Source: an uncultured Pelagibacteraceae bacterium (GTDB lineage: Bacteria > Pseudomonadota > Alphaproteobacteria > Pelagibacterales > Pelagibacteraceae). Taken from it: a stretch of 47,078 nucleotides of DNA. Below the pieces are notes generated by a model. The model worked only from the letters and a program-made list of their open reading frames with translations. It was not told the DNA's origin and did no database searches. Positions 17,345-27,538 of this stretch are shown here, in pieces. Numbering within the stretch: the stretch's first letter is position 1; each line of letters starts with the position of its first letter. A program made the translations under genes and the position numbers. The stretch is taken from positions 1 through 47,078 of the forward strand of contig CACJOS010000010.1 in NCBI GenBank assembly GCA_902595115.1, in the 5' to 3' direction.

Positions 17345-19417
17345 ATGTTTAAAATATTTAAAAAAGAAATTGATCTTAACGGAAAAAAAATAAAATTAGA
17401 AACAGGTAAAGTAGCTCGTCAAGCAGATGGAGCGGTTATAGCAACATGTGGAGAGACGGTTGTTTTGGCAACTGTTGTAGGAGCTAAAAAAGTAAACCCT
17501 GAGGTGGATTACTTTCCACTGTCTGTAAACTATCAGGAAAAATATTATGCTGCTGGGAAAATCCCGGGTGGTTATTTTAAAAGAGAAGCAAGACCGACTG
17601 AAAGTGAAACATTAATCTCAAGATTAATTGACAGACCTATAAGACCTTTGTTCCCAGATGAATTTAAAAACGAAGTTCAATTACTCCCGACGGTAATATC
17701 ATACGACAAAGAAAACGAAGCTGATATTTTATCTATCATCGCCTCTTCAGCAGCTTTGGCAATATCTGGAATGCCATTTCTTGGACCAGTTGGAGCATCA
17801 AGAGTTGGTTTCATCGATGGAAAATATGTTTTAAATCCATCAAAAATAGAATTAGAAAATTCTAAATTGGACCTTGTTGTTGCTGGAACTAAAGATGCAG
17901 TTTTAATGGTTGAGTCCGAAGCAAATGGATTAACTGAAGAAGAAATGTTGAATGCTGTTAAATTTGGTCATGAAAATTTTGTTCCAGTAATTAAAATGAT
18001 AGAGGAGCTTGCCAAAGAATGTAGAAAACCAGATTGGATTGTTGAGAAAAAAGATTTATCTGAAGTTAGGAAAAGATTAGAAAAGGAGTTTACTGATGAT
18101 CTAAAAAAAGCTTTTTCTACAAGAGATAAGCAAGATAGGTCAAATCAAATATCTGAAATTACTGAAAAGGCTAAGAAACTATATGAGGAGGATGAAAATT
18201 ATACTGAGCTGGACGTAAATTATGAGCTTAAAAATTTAGAAAAAAGAATAGTGCGAACAGATATTTTGAAAAATAAAAATAGAATTGATGGAAGAGGTTT
18301 AGCGGATGTTAGACCAATAATGTGCGAAGTGGGTATATTACCAAGAGTTCATGGGTCTGCTCTTTTTACTAGAGGAGAAACTCAAGCAATTGTAACTACT
18401 ACATTAGGTACGTCAGATGATGAGCAGAGGATCGAAAGTTTGGATGGTCTTCAAAGAGAAAGATTTATGCTTCACTATAATTTTCCACCATTTTCAGTTG
18501 GTGAAACTGGAAGGATTGGAACAGGAAGAAGAGAAATTGGTCATGGTAAACTTGCTTGGAGAGCAATTAATTCATCTTTGCCATCAAAAGAAAGTTTTCC
18601 TTATACATTTAGAATAGTATCTGAGATCACAGAGTCCAACGGATCATCTTCAATGGCGACTGTTTGTGGTTCATCTTTAGCGTTAATGGATGCAGGAGTT
18701 CCAATAAAAGAGCCAGTAGCTGGAATTGCAATGGGCTTAATTAAAGAGGGTGATGATTTTAGCGTCCTATCAGATATTCTTGGAGATGAAGATCATTTAG
18801 GTGATATGGATTTTAAAGTTGCTGGAACTAAAGATGGTATTACATCCCTTCAAATGGATATTAAAATTACAGGAATAACATTTGAAATAATGGAACAGGC
18901 TTTAAAACAAGCAAAAGATGGAAGAATTCATATTCTTGGTGAAATGAATAAAGCTTTAGCTAAATCACGAGATAATGTTGGAAAACATACCCCTAAAATG
19001 GAAAAAATTACTGTTGATAAAAAAGATATCGCAACAGTGATTGGAAAAGGTGGTGCAACAATAAGAGAAATTGTTGAAAAATCAGGGGCAAAAGTTGACG
19101 TTAATGACGAAGGTGTTGTAACAGTTGCTGCTCCAGACGAAGACTGTAGAAACAAGGCTATGCAAATGATTAAGGATTTAACTGCAAAAGCTGAATTAAA
19201 TAAAATTTATAATGGTAAAGTTATGAAAATTATGGAGTTTGGTGCATTCGTTAACTTTTTAGGTAAACAAGATGGTCTAGTTCACATTTCTGAACTTGCA
19301 GATAAAAGAGTCGCTAAAGTGACTGATGTTGTAAAAGAAGGTGATGAGGTAAAAGTTAAAGTAATCGGTTTTGATAGAGGAAAAGTTAAGCTTTCAATCA
19401 AACAAGCAGCGATATAA
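17345..19417 (+). CDS. pnp: Polyribonucleotide nucleotidyltransferase (PNPase)
   Basis: 3'-5' phosphorolytic exoribonuclease of mRNA decay and the RNA degradosome. The 690-residue product holds two RNase PH domains separated by a helical region, then a KH domain (about 555-615; [20 protein letters not shown]) and an S1 domain (about 620-690). The second core carries [20 protein letters not shown], the conserved catalytic region. Terminal part of the nusA-infB-rbfA-rpsO-pnp cluster; a 74-codon gene follows 10 bp downstream and may be co-transcribed. Confidence 0.97.
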   Translation: MFKIFKKEIDLNGKKIKLETGKVARQADGAVIATCGETVVLATVVGAKKVNPEVDYFPLSVNYQEKYYAAGKIPGGYFKREARPTESETLISRLIDRPIRPLFPDEFKNEVQLLPTVISYDKENEADILSIIASSAALAISGMPFLGPVGASRVGFIDGKYVLNPSKIELENSKLDLVVAGTKDAVLMVESEANGLTEEEMLNAVKFGHENFVPVIKMIEELAKECRKPDWIVEKKDLSEVRKRLEKEFTDDLKKAFSTRDKQDRSNQISEITEKAKKLYEEDENYTELDVNYELKNLEKRIVRTDILKNKNRIDGRGLADVRPIMCEVGILPRVHGSALFTRGETQAIVTTTLGTSDDEQRIESLDGLQRERFMLHYNFPPFSVGETGRIGTGRREIGHGKLAWRAINSSLPSKESFPYTFRIVSEITESNGSSSMATVCGSSLALMDAGVPIKEPVAGIAMGLIKEGDDFSVLSDILGDEDHLGDMDFKVAGTKDGITSLQMDIKITGITFEIMEQALKQAKDGRIHILGEMNKALAKSRDNVGKHTPKMEKITVDKKDIATVIGKGGATIREIVEKSGAKVDVNDEGVVTVAAPDEDCRNKAMQMIKDLTAKAELNKIYNGKVMKIMEFGAFVNFLGKQDGLVHISELADKRVAKVTDVVKEGDEVKVKVIGFDRGKVKLSIKQAAI

Positions 19418-19427
19418 AAAGTAGAAT

Positions 19428-19652
19428 ATGCAAAATCAAGAAATAATAAAAATAATTGAAAACTTAAAAGGTCGAAGGGGTTACGAGGAAAAAAAAGCAT
19501 TTAAGCTAGGCTTTTCTTCACTTTATGCTTATTTCGAGGATAAAATTTTAAAAGAAAAGCAGGCTATAGAAGATCAAAAAAAAGAATTAGAAGAAATCAA
19601 ATCTGATACCACCTCAGAAAAAAAAGAAAAGAAAAGCTGTGGTTGCTGTTAA
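19428..19652 (+). CDS. Small hypothetical protein with cysteine-rich C-terminus
   Basis: A 74-residue product not assigned to a family. Residues 1-40 carry an amphipathic basic helix (ENLKGRRGYEEKKAFKLGF), residues 38-70 form a charged, probably coiled helix, and the protein ends in KKSCGCC with three cysteines in the last four residues. Such a tail could bind a metal, form a disulfide or be a modification site; this is inference only. It begins 10 bp behind pnp with no terminator between, so it probably shares that transcript. The reading frame has the same lysine/glutamate usage as its neighbours, supporting a real gene. Confidence 0.6.
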   Translation: MQNQEIIKIIENLKGRRGYEEKKAFKLGFSSLYAYFEDKILKEKQAIEDQKKELEEIKSDTTSEKKEKKSCGCC

Positions 19653-19737
19653 GCACCTTTAAAAAATAAAAAAAGTCGCAGTGATTTTTTGATCTAAATA
19701 ACTATGTAATTTAAATATTAAAACGAAAGGAACACTA

Positions 19738-19944
19738 ATGAAAAAAATACTATTAGCTATAACTTTAATTATATTTTCAACCTCTGCTTTCGCTGGCTCA
19801 TGTCCGATGTTAAGTGGAAAAGTGAAAACTAAAATTGAAAAAGCTCAAAAACTTCATGATGCTGGTATGAAAGCACATTCTGATGGAGATCATTCAAAAT
19901 CAGAACAACTTTTAAATGAAGCACTTGATCTATTTAAAAGTTAA
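19738..19944 (+). CDS. Small secreted helical protein
   Basis: A 68-residue product with a clear Sec signal peptide: MKKILLAITLIIFSTSAFAG, cleavage expected after AFA (residue 19). The mature part of about 49 residues begins GSCPML, with a single cysteine, and continues as two helices with a TPR-like pattern (KLHDAGMKAHSDGDHSKSEQLLNEALDLFK). The start is supported by AAAGG eight bases upstream. No family name is recognised; TPR-like binding in the periplasm is a guess. It ends 14 bp before the left 29-bp repeat. Confidence 0.65.
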   Translation: MKKILLAITLIIFSTSAFAGSCPMLSGKVKTKIEKAQKLHDAGMKAHSDGDHSKSEQLLNEALDLFKS

Positions 19945-19958
19945 TTAATTTGGGGTTA

Positions 19959-19987
19959 GGGGCACCTGGCAACAGAACGCCCCTACT
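19959..19987 (+). repeat. Left copy of a 29-bp perfect direct repeat
   Basis: Identical over 29 bp to 21599-21627. It begins GGGGCACCTGG and ends GCCCCTACT, so the arms GGGGC (19959-19963) and GCCCC (19979-19983) can form a 5-bp stem around a 15-base loop. Weaker similarity (10 of 12 bases) continues to the right in both copies. It is GC-rich against its surroundings. It marks the left edge of a 1640-bp unit with one gene. Confidence 0.9.
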
Positions 19988-20051
19988 CATTTGTTAATTT
20001 AGTTTGCAGTACCAACGTTATTTAAAAAATACAACCTTGTGAGTCGTCCTG

Positions 20052-20063
20052 TGGTCGGCATTT
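20052..20063 (+). repeat. Inner 12-bp repeat, left copy
   Basis: TGGTCGGCATTT occurs here, three bases from the stop codon of the restriction-like gene, and again at 21510-21521 on the other side of that gene, where an overlapping third copy (TGGTCGGCATT, 21521-21531) follows. Together with the outer 29-bp repeats this gives a nested direct-repeat frame around the gene. Confidence 0.6.
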
Positions 20064-20066
20064 TAA

Positions 20067-21437
20067 TTAATTTATCCAATTAATATTCTTATTTAATTTA
20101 TTGTAGGTTTTTACTTTTTTATTATGAATCCAACACAATGTAATATTAAGATCCTCCATTAGATCTAACAAATAACTATATTTATTCATCAATTTCATCG
20201 GATCACTACTTAGAGCAAGATACATTTCTACTCTCTCAGGTAATATTTTTTCGTTTTGATATCTTATTTTATATTCTAACAGTTTTATTATTCCATTTCT
20301 TATTTGTTCTTTTAAATTTTGACTTTTCCAAGTTTTAATTTCAAAGAGTTTTCCAATACCATTCAGTTCAGTATATAGATCAAATTGTGCCCCTTTGTGC
20401 TGTAAATTCTTTTCTTTTAATTTTTTAGCAATAATTTTTACAGTTTCTTCATGTTGCATAGTAGCTTTTTCTAATAATTCTAATTTACTTTGATTTTTTT
20501 TCTCTAGATTTAAACCACCTTTAGGTTTCCATTTTTTTGCAACTTTATTTATATCAATATCGCTTAATTTTATTGGTGCTGGATTATTAAATATTTCTTT
20601 TGGTATCTCTTTTTTAAAATATTTAGTTTTTTCATTCGCAACAAAGTTCTCTTCTCTAACTAATTTAAAGTTACAAATTTTAAAACCATCTACACCTTGA
20701 GAATACCAGAAATCATTGATTAGATATTTACCATCATATCTATAACCATTCTTAGGTGCATAATCAGAATTTAAATTACTACCTCTAAAAACCCTTACTG
20801 GTATGTTCCAATTGCAATTAAATACTAAAGATTTATTAAATGTATTTTCAAATGATTGGTTTGATGTTTGTTTACCTGTTTTTTCATCCCTTCCGCCCTG
20901 ACCAATATAAATTACTTCTTCTCCTCGGTCATAGGTTTCATCAACGTAACCTCCAGATAACACAACTGCCTTTGCTACCCCTTGAATTTGAGATATTCCA
21001 AATACAGTATTATTATGTAGCCCTGCCTTAAGAATTTCTTTCCTATCTTTAAATACTTTACCTTCTTTATGTTCTTCAACTTTTTTAAAATTTGAAACGT
21101 TTAGTTTATCTAAATCTATGTCTTTATAAATAATTGGATTTCTTTCTTTACCCCAAAATTCTGGGATTGAAATTTCTGCATATTCTCTAAATCTAATTTT
21201 ATATCTGCCTGGTCCAAAAGGTGACTTTATAATTTCTTTTATTTTTCCAATTAAAAAAGCCTCTCTATGCTTCTCTTTGCCATGCCAAATTTTTCTTGTA
21301 TCGTGTCTGTTCCTTGTGCAGATAACATATTTACATTTTGATGCTTTTATAGGATTTAATTTCCAAGACTCTGAAGTTTCTTTGAGCACAATCTCATCAA
21401 TGCTTTTGTAGGTAAGTACAACAATTGTGTTTGGCAT
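20067..21437 (-). CDS. Predicted modification-dependent restriction endonuclease: N-terminal PUA-like region, SRA/YDG domain, PD-(D/E)XK nuclease
   Basis: 456 residues in three parts. Residues 1-120 are beta-rich and unassigned (AFLIGKIKEI and GRYKIRFREYAEI resemble EVE/ASCH-type PUA-like folds). Residues about 138-263 form an SRA/YDG domain like that of eukaryotic UHRF1: GVAKAVVLSGGY, GEEVIYIGQGGRD, PVRVFRG, the YDG signature in RYDGKYLI (233-240), and GFKICNFKLVRE. Residues about 325-445 carry a nuclease pattern: Glu330 in HEETV, Asp353 in QFDLY, Glu366-x-Lys368 in FEIK, and QIRNGIIKLLEY with Gln378. SRA domains flip out 5-methyl- or hydroxymethyl-cytosine, so cutting of cytosine-modified (phage) DNA is inferred. 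No methyltransferase lies near, which fits a stand-alone type IV enzyme. The gene sits alone between direct repeats among housekeeping genes, suggesting acquisition. Length 456 and domain order differ from MspJI and PvuRts1I as I know them. Confidence 0.82.
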   Translation of the reverse strand: MPNTIVVLTYKSIDEIVLKETSESWKLNPIKASKCKYVICTRNRHDTRKIWHGKEKHREAFLIGKIKEIIKSPFGPGRYKIRFREYAEISIPEFWGKERNPIIYKDIDLDKLNVSNFKKVEEHKEGKVFKDRKEILKAGLHNNTVFGISQIQGVAKAVVLSGGYVDETYDRGEEVIYIGQGGRDEKTGKQTSNQSFENTFNKSLVFNCNWNIPVRVFRGSNLNSDYAPKNGYRYDGKYLINDFWYSQGVDGFKICNFKLVREENFVANEKTKYFKKEIPKEIFNNPAPIKLSDIDINKVAKKWKPKGGLNLEKKNQSKLELLEKATMQHEETVKIIAKKLKEKNLQHKGAQFDLYTELNGIGKLFEIKTWKSQNLKEQIRNGIIKLLEYKIRYQNEKILPERVEMYLALSSDPMKLMNKYSYLLDLMEDLNITLCWIHNKKVKTYNKLNKNINWIN

Positions 21438-21459
21438 AGATATTAATATTTTAAAAGTT

Positions 21460-21490
21460 CTTCATGATCCAAGGCTATCAAATCATGAAG
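21460..21490. promoter_or_regulatory. Inverted repeat upstream of the SRA-nuclease gene
   Basis: CTTCATGAT (21460-21468) and ATCATGAAG (21482-21490) are a perfect 9-bp inverted repeat with a 13-base spacer, 22 bp upstream of the gene's ATG at 21437. It could be an operator for a regulator or an mRNA 5' hairpin. No regulator gene is visible next to it. Confidence 0.5.
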
Positions 21491-21497
21491 CCTGTGA

Positions 21498-21531
21498 CGA
21501 CCAGATTTTTGGTCGGCATTTGGTCGGCATT
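21498..21531. repeat. Hairpin plus tandem TGGTCGGCATT repeats
   Basis: CGACCA (21498-21503) and TGGTCG (21510-21515) form a 6-bp stem; the second arm belongs to TGGTCGGCATTT (21510-21521), which is repeated with one base overlap at 21521-21531. The same 12-mer lies at 20052-20063. Short repeated arms of this kind are seen at recombinase core sites, but no recombinase gene is present, so the role is open. Confidence 0.5.
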
Positions 21532-21598
21532 ATTCTATAATTTGTGTGATTTGATTATTGCTGATTGTTGCAATATAAGGATTATTGAAACAAAGTTC

Positions 21599-21627
21599 GG
21601 GGCACCTGGCAACAGAACGCCCCTACT
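21599..21627 (+). repeat. Right copy of the 29-bp perfect direct repeat
   Basis: Same 29 bases as 19959-19987. This copy contains the stop codon (CTA on the plus strand, 21623-21625) of the small minus-strand gene 21623-21775, so it lies in that gene's 3' end. The distance between copies is 1640 bp. This copy is probably the ancestral one, belonging to the 3' region of the small gene, with the island inserted beside it; that order is inferred. Confidence 0.9.
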
Positions 21628-21775
21628 TATTTATTTTGTGTTTAATTTTACTTATTAAGAAAATAGCTATTGCACTAACTGCAGCAAATACCTCAAGTGC
21701 GTGACCAGAATCACCCAGTATCATTTGAACAATATAAAATATAATACAAACAACAAACCAAACTAGAATTAGCAT
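21623..21775 (-). CDS. Small hydrophobic membrane protein, 50 residues
   Basis: Read from ATG at 21775 to TAG at 21623. The product starts MLILVWFVVCIIFYIVQMIL, a membrane segment, followed by a short polar turn (GDSGHALE) and a second hydrophobic segment (VFAAVSAIAIFLI) with a basic tail ending in KHKINK. It would be a two-helix hairpin in the inner membrane. It lies 3 bp downstream of the tautomerase gene on the same strand and so could be the last gene of the fabA-fabB-fabI-tautomerase transcript. No family recognised. Confidence 0.55.
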   Translation of the reverse strand: MLILVWFVVCIIFYIVQMILGDSGHALEVFAAVSAIAIFLISKIKHKINK

Positions 21776-21778
21776 TAT

Positions 21779-22219
21779 TTATCTTTCCATTTGTGAAAGT
21801 TTCTTTTTGAGTTTATTTGATAAACCTTTAAACCATTCTCCTTCTTTACCTGACTCTGGTAGCACCTCACCATATTCAATCATCTGCGAAGGTGGTAGAT
21901 CAACTATATAAACCCACACTTGAGTTTCATTTAACTTTGTTTTTTTTACTAAGATATTTTTTAAATCAGATATTAGTTTATCCTTTATTTTTTTAGGTCT
22001 ACCGGCTCTTATTTGACCAAGTAAAAATAATGAGGGCTCTTTTACTTTTTTACCTCCCATAAAATGATTATTTTTTTTGGTTTTATTAAATATAACTTGA
22101 GCAAAATAAGTGTTTGCCCCAGTAACTACATTATGAACCTTGGTTATGCCTTGCGCTAAATCTTTTTGTTGTTTGGCAGTTAAATTAAAGTTTGAATTGG
22201 TAACTGTGTAAGTTGGCAT
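21779..22219 (-). CDS. Tautomerase-superfamily protein
   Basis: Small enzyme of the 4-oxalocrotonate tautomerase superfamily. The catalytic N-terminal proline follows Met directly (MPTY). The length of 146 residues is that of the cis-CaaD/malonate-semialdehyde-decarboxylase-like group with two fused beta-alpha-beta units, the second around GQIRAGRPKKIKDKLI, residues 68-83. WVYIVDLPPSQMIEYGEVLP near 102-121 is typical of these proteins. The substrate cannot be told. It starts directly at the fabI stop codon, so it is translated with the fatty-acid genes. Confidence 0.82.
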   Translation of the reverse strand: MPTYTVTNSNFNLTAKQQKDLAQGITKVHNVVTGANTYFAQVIFNKTKKNNHFMGGKKVKEPSLFLLGQIRAGRPKKIKDKLISDLKNILVKKTKLNETQVWVYIVDLPPSQMIEYGEVLPESGKEGEWFKGLSNKLKKKLSQMER

Positions 22220-23008
22220 TTATTCACTTATATTTTTTGGATCAGGCATTCCAACTTTATTGTATCCAGCATCTACGTAATGAATTTCACCTGTAACCCC
22301 ACTTGCCATATCACTTAATAAATATAAAGCTGAATTTCCAACATCAAGATTGTCTACATTCCTTTTAAGAAATGAATGATCAGCATTCCATTTATATAAA
22401 AATTTAGCATCACCAATTGCGGAAGCTGCCAAGGTCTTTATCGGACCTGCGCTAATTGCATTTACTCTTACTCCTCTAGATCCAAGATCTCTTGCTAGAT
22501 ATTTTACGCTTGCCTCTAAAGCTGCTTTACAAACACCCATTACATTATAATTAGGTATAGCTTTATTTGCTTCATAACTTAGGGTAATCATGCTTCCACC
22601 CTGCTTCATTATTCTTGATGCTTCTTTTGCAACCTCTGTAAATGAAAAACATGAAATTAACATACTTCTTAAGAAGTTTTCTCTTGTTGTATTTAGATAT
22701 TCTCCTGATAATTCAGATTTATCTGAAAATGCTATAGCATGCACCACAAAGTCAATCTCTCCCCATTTAGACTTTACATCCTCAAAAAGTTTTACAACTT
22801 CCTCTTTCTTTTCAACATCACAACTAAAAGTTAAATTTGAATTTAATTTTTCTGCCAATGGAATTACTCTTTTTTTAAGAGCATCTCCCAAATATGTAAA
22901 AGCTAATTCAGCTCCAGCCTCTGCTAATTTTTGTGATATTCCCCAAGCAATAGATCTCTCATTGGCAACACCCATGATTAATCCTTTTTTGCCCTTCATT
23001 AAACTCAT
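22220..23008 (-). CDS. fabI: Enoyl-[acyl-carrier-protein] reductase (NADH)
   Basis: Last reductive step of each fatty-acid elongation round. The 262-residue SDR-fold protein has GVANERSIAWGIS at residues 13-25 (nucleotide binding), SYEANKAIPNYNVMGVCKAA with Tyr145, Tyr154 and Lys161 (the FabI Y-x6-K catalytic set) and a C-terminal DMASGVTGEIHYVDAGYN. The position directly after fabB is the alphaproteobacterial fabA-fabB-fabI order. FabI of this type is the target of triclosan. Confidence 0.97.
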   Translation of the reverse strand: MSLMKGKKGLIMGVANERSIAWGISQKLAEAGAELAFTYLGDALKKRVIPLAEKLNSNLTFSCDVEKKEEVVKLFEDVKSKWGEIDFVVHAIAFSDKSELSGEYLNTTRENFLRSMLISCFSFTEVAKEASRIMKQGGSMITLSYEANKAIPNYNVMGVCKAALEASVKYLARDLGSRGVRVNAISAGPIKTLAASAIGDAKFLYKWNADHSFLKRNVDNLDVGNSALYLLSDMASGVTGEIHYVDAGYNKVGMPDPKNISE

Positions 23009-23010
23009 TG

Positions 23011-24222
23011 TTAAACTTTCTCAAAAACTAAAGTTGCATTTGTTCCACCAAAACCAAAACTATTAGACATTATAGAATTTAAGGAAACATTTTTTTCTAC
23101 TTTTGTAATTATTGGATATTTTTTTGCTTCGTCATCCATATCAACAATATTTGCTGACGCTGAAATAAAATTATTTTTCATCATTATTAAACTATAAACT
23201 GCCTCGTGAACTGAGGTTGCTCCCAAAGAATGTCCAGATAATGATTTTGTTGAGCTTATTTTCGGTTTGTAATCTTTAAAAACCTCACCTACTGCTTTTA
23301 ATTCAGTTATATCTCCTACAGGTGTAGATGTTCCGTGAGTATTTATATAATCAATTTTATTTTTTGCAGTTTTTAACGCCATTTGCATACATCTAACAGC
23401 ACCTTCTCCAGATGGAGCAACCATATCGTAACCATCAGATGTTGCACCGTAGCCGGTTAATTCTGCATAAATTTTTGCACCTCTTGCTTTTGCATGCTCA
23501 TATTCCTCAAGCACTAAAACACCGCCACCACCTGAAATAACAAAACCATCTCTTGTTTTATCATAAGGTCTTGATGCTTTATCTGGTGTATCATTGTATT
23601 TAGATGATAAAGCTGTCATCGCATCAAACATGGCTGTCATTGCAAAGTGAACTTCATCACTTCCTCCTGCAAAGATAACATTCTGTTTTCCTAATTGAAT
23701 TAATTCCATCGCATTACCGATACAGTGTCCACTTGTAGCGCATGCAGAACTTATGGTGTAATTTACACCTTTTATTTTAAATGGTACAGCCAGTGTTGCG
23801 GAAGCTGTACTTGCCATAGTTCTTGGCACTACGAACGGTCCCATTTTTTTTGGATTTTTTTCTCTAGTTTTATCTGCAGCCAAAATTACATTTTCAATTG
23901 AAGGTCCTCCCGACCCCATTACCATTCCTGTGGAAATATTACTTACGTCTTTTTCCTCTAAACCAGAATCTTTTACAGCTTCATTCATGGCTATATAATT
24001 ATAAGCTGAACCTTTGCCCATAAATCTAATAACTTTTCTATCTACGTGGTCTTCTAATTTTATGTTTGGTAAACCATGAACATGGCTCTTGAGATTAAAT
24101 TCTTTATATTCTTCAGAGAAAGTAATACCTGATTTTGAATTTATAAGAGAATTGTAAACTTCTTCTTGATTGTTACCTAAACAAGAAACTACCCCAATTC
24201 CAGTTACTACTACCCTTTTCAT
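23011..24222 (-). CDS. fabB: Beta-ketoacyl-ACP synthase I
   Basis: Condensing enzyme needed to elongate unsaturated acyl chains. The 403-residue thiolase-fold protein has the Cys-His-His triad: Cys161 in SSACATSGH, His296 in [11 protein letters not shown] and His331 in [10 protein letters not shown]. The absence of FabF-type insertions and the place right after fabA support FabB. It shares one base with the fabA stop (TAATG), a translationally coupled pair. Confidence 0.95.
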   Translation of the reverse strand: MKRVVVTGIGVVSCLGNNQEEVYNSLINSKSGITFSEEYKEFNLKSHVHGLPNIKLEDHVDRKVIRFMGKGSAYNYIAMNEAVKDSGLEEKDVSNISTGMVMGSGGPSIENVILAADKTREKNPKKMGPFVVPRTMASTASATLAVPFKIKGVNYTISSACATSGHCIGNAMELIQLGKQNVIFAGGSDEVHFAMTAMFDAMTALSSKYNDTPDKASRPYDKTRDGFVISGGGGVLVLEEYEHAKARGAKIYAELTGYGATSDGYDMVAPSGEGAVRCMQMALKTAKNKIDYINTHGTSTPVGDITELKAVGEVFKDYKPKISSTKSLSGHSLGATSVHEAVYSLIMMKNNFISASANIVDMDDEAKKYPIITKVEKNVSLNSIMSNSFGFGGTNATLVFEKV

Positions 24223-24725
24223 TATTTAAACAATCCAACTTTCAAATTTTCAGCAGAATATATTTTTTTATCATCTGCTTTAAGAATTCCATTTGCTAAA
24301 CCTACTGTTGTACCCTCTTTAACTAAAATTCTCTTCATATCAATTTCATATGTTGCGATTTTTACATTTTTTAACACTTCACCTGTAAACTTTACTGCCC
24401 CAACTCCTAACGCTCTACCTCTTCCGGGGTTTCCAAGCCAACCTAAATAAAATCCAACTAGTTGCCACATTGCATCAAGTCCTAAGCATCCAGGCATAAC
24501 TGGGTCCTCCTTAAAATGACAATCAAAAAACCATAATTCATTTTTAATGTCCAGTTCTGCTTTCAAAATACCTTTTTTAAAAGCTCCCTTATTATCCGCA
24601 ATTTCAGTAATTCTATCAAACATAAGCATTGGTGGTAAAGGAAGTTTTGCATTTCCAGGTCCGAAAAGTTCGCCATTACCGCACTTTATTAGCTCTTCGT
24701 AATTGTATGCTGATTTTTTTTCCAT
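24222..24725 (-). CDS. fabA: 3-hydroxydecanoyl-ACP dehydratase/isomerase
   Basis: Dehydrates 3-hydroxydecanoyl-ACP and isomerises the product to the cis-3 enoyl form, the branch point to unsaturated fatty acids. The open frame extends upstream to 24770, but the ATG at 24725 is chosen: the protein is then 167 residues and the catalytic His70 (DCHF) and Asp84 (GLDAMWQL) line up with His71/Asp85 of E. coli FabA. The hot-dog signature [20 protein letters not shown] is intact. Divergent from irr, as in many alphaproteobacteria. Confidence 0.96.
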   Translation of the reverse strand: MEKKSAYNYEELIKCGNGELFGPGNAKLPLPPMLMFDRITEIADNKGAFKKGILKAELDIKNELWFFDCHFKEDPVMPGCLGLDAMWQLVGFYLGWLGNPGRGRALGVGAVKFTGEVLKNVKIATYEIDMKRILVKEGTTVGLANGILKADDKKIYSAENLKVGLFK

Positions 24726-24801
24726 AAAGTTGTTCTTTAATAGTGTATTTAGATAATTTACAATATACAATCAGATTTGAACTGATAAATTAGGCTAAAT
24801 A

Positions 24802-25215
24802 ATGAATAATAATACTCATTTTGAGGAAAAATTGAGATCTGCAGGCTTAAGAACTACTAAGCAAAGATTAAAAATGTGTGAAATTCTTTTTGATAGAAAA
24901 AAGACTTTTCATTTTACTATAGATGATCTTCGAAAAATTTTAAAAAAGAAACTAGATATTAAAATATCTCAAGCTACAATTTATAATACAATTAATGCCT
25001 TTAAGAACAAAGGTTACATAAAGGAAATTTCATTAAATTCCGATAAAACATATTTTGATACAAATGTAACAAATCACCACCATTTTTATAACGAGACAAC
25101 TAGTGAGCTTATTGATTTTCATGATAAAGATGTCGAGGAAATAAAATTGAGAAAAAACCTTCCAGGAAAAAAAATTAAATCAATTGAGGTTTTGGTTAAA
25201 GTTTCAAATAAATAA
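24802..25215 (+). CDS. irr: Iron response regulator Irr (Fur family)
   Basis: Alphaproteobacterial heme/iron-status regulator. The 137-residue product has a Fur-type winged helix (KISQATIYNTINAFKNKGYI at 54-73) and the Irr-type HHHF motif at His92-His94 in place of the Fur metal-site sequence. No CP-type heme regulatory motif, as in Bradyrhizobium Irr, is seen near the N-terminus. fabA lies divergently 76 bp upstream and katG 95 bp downstream; a close match to the Irr operator lies between irr and katG. Heme sensing is known from the family and not shown here. Confidence 0.9.
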   Translation: MNNNTHFEEKLRSAGLRTTKQRLKMCEILFDRKKTFHFTIDDLRKILKKKLDIKISQATIYNTINAFKNKGYIKEISLNSDKTYFDTNVTNHHHFYNETTSELIDFHDKDVEEIKLRKNLPGKKIKSIEVLVKVSNK

Positions 25216-25256
25216 CAATAATTATTCACATCTAGTAAAGTAGGACAAAAAAACAC

Positions 25257-25273
25257 TTTAGAATCATTCTAAT
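25257..25273. promoter_or_regulatory. Irr-box (iron control element) upstream of katG
   Basis: TTTAGAATCATTCTAAT is a near-perfect inverted repeat and differs from the reported alphaproteobacterial Irr-box consensus TTTAGAA-N3-TTCTAAA only in the last base. It lies between irr and katG and ends 3 bp before the candidate -35 hexamer of katG, a place from which a bound regulator would touch RNA polymerase. Confidence 0.75.
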
Positions 25274-25276
25274 ATA

Positions 25277-27532
<2,256 letters not shown>

Positions 27533-27538
27533 TAATGT

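Noticed and set aside
18417..18617. Plus-strand frame inside pnp
   Set aside because: It lies in another frame of the PNPase core, with no sign of its own translation start.
19959..19987. The 29-bp repeat as a tRNA T-arm fragment or a classical terminator
   Set aside because: The reverse complement has no proper T-loop and the stem is followed by no T-run on either strand; only a 5-bp GGGGC/GCCCC stem is visible.
19959..21627. Insertion sequence
   Set aside because: No transposase, no terminal inverted repeats at the edges; the ends are direct repeats of 29 bp, too long for a typical target duplication.
21464..21658. Plus-strand frame of 64 codons across the right 29-bp repeat (containing GAPGNRTPL)
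   Set aside because: It runs antisense to the small membrane gene and through the repeat structures, has no ribosome-binding site, and its protein has no domain; the GAPGNRTP string is what the repeat reads as in this frame.
22590..23066. Plus-strand frame of 158 codons opposite fabI
   Set aside because: Antisense shadow of fabI; no family match, no upstream signals.
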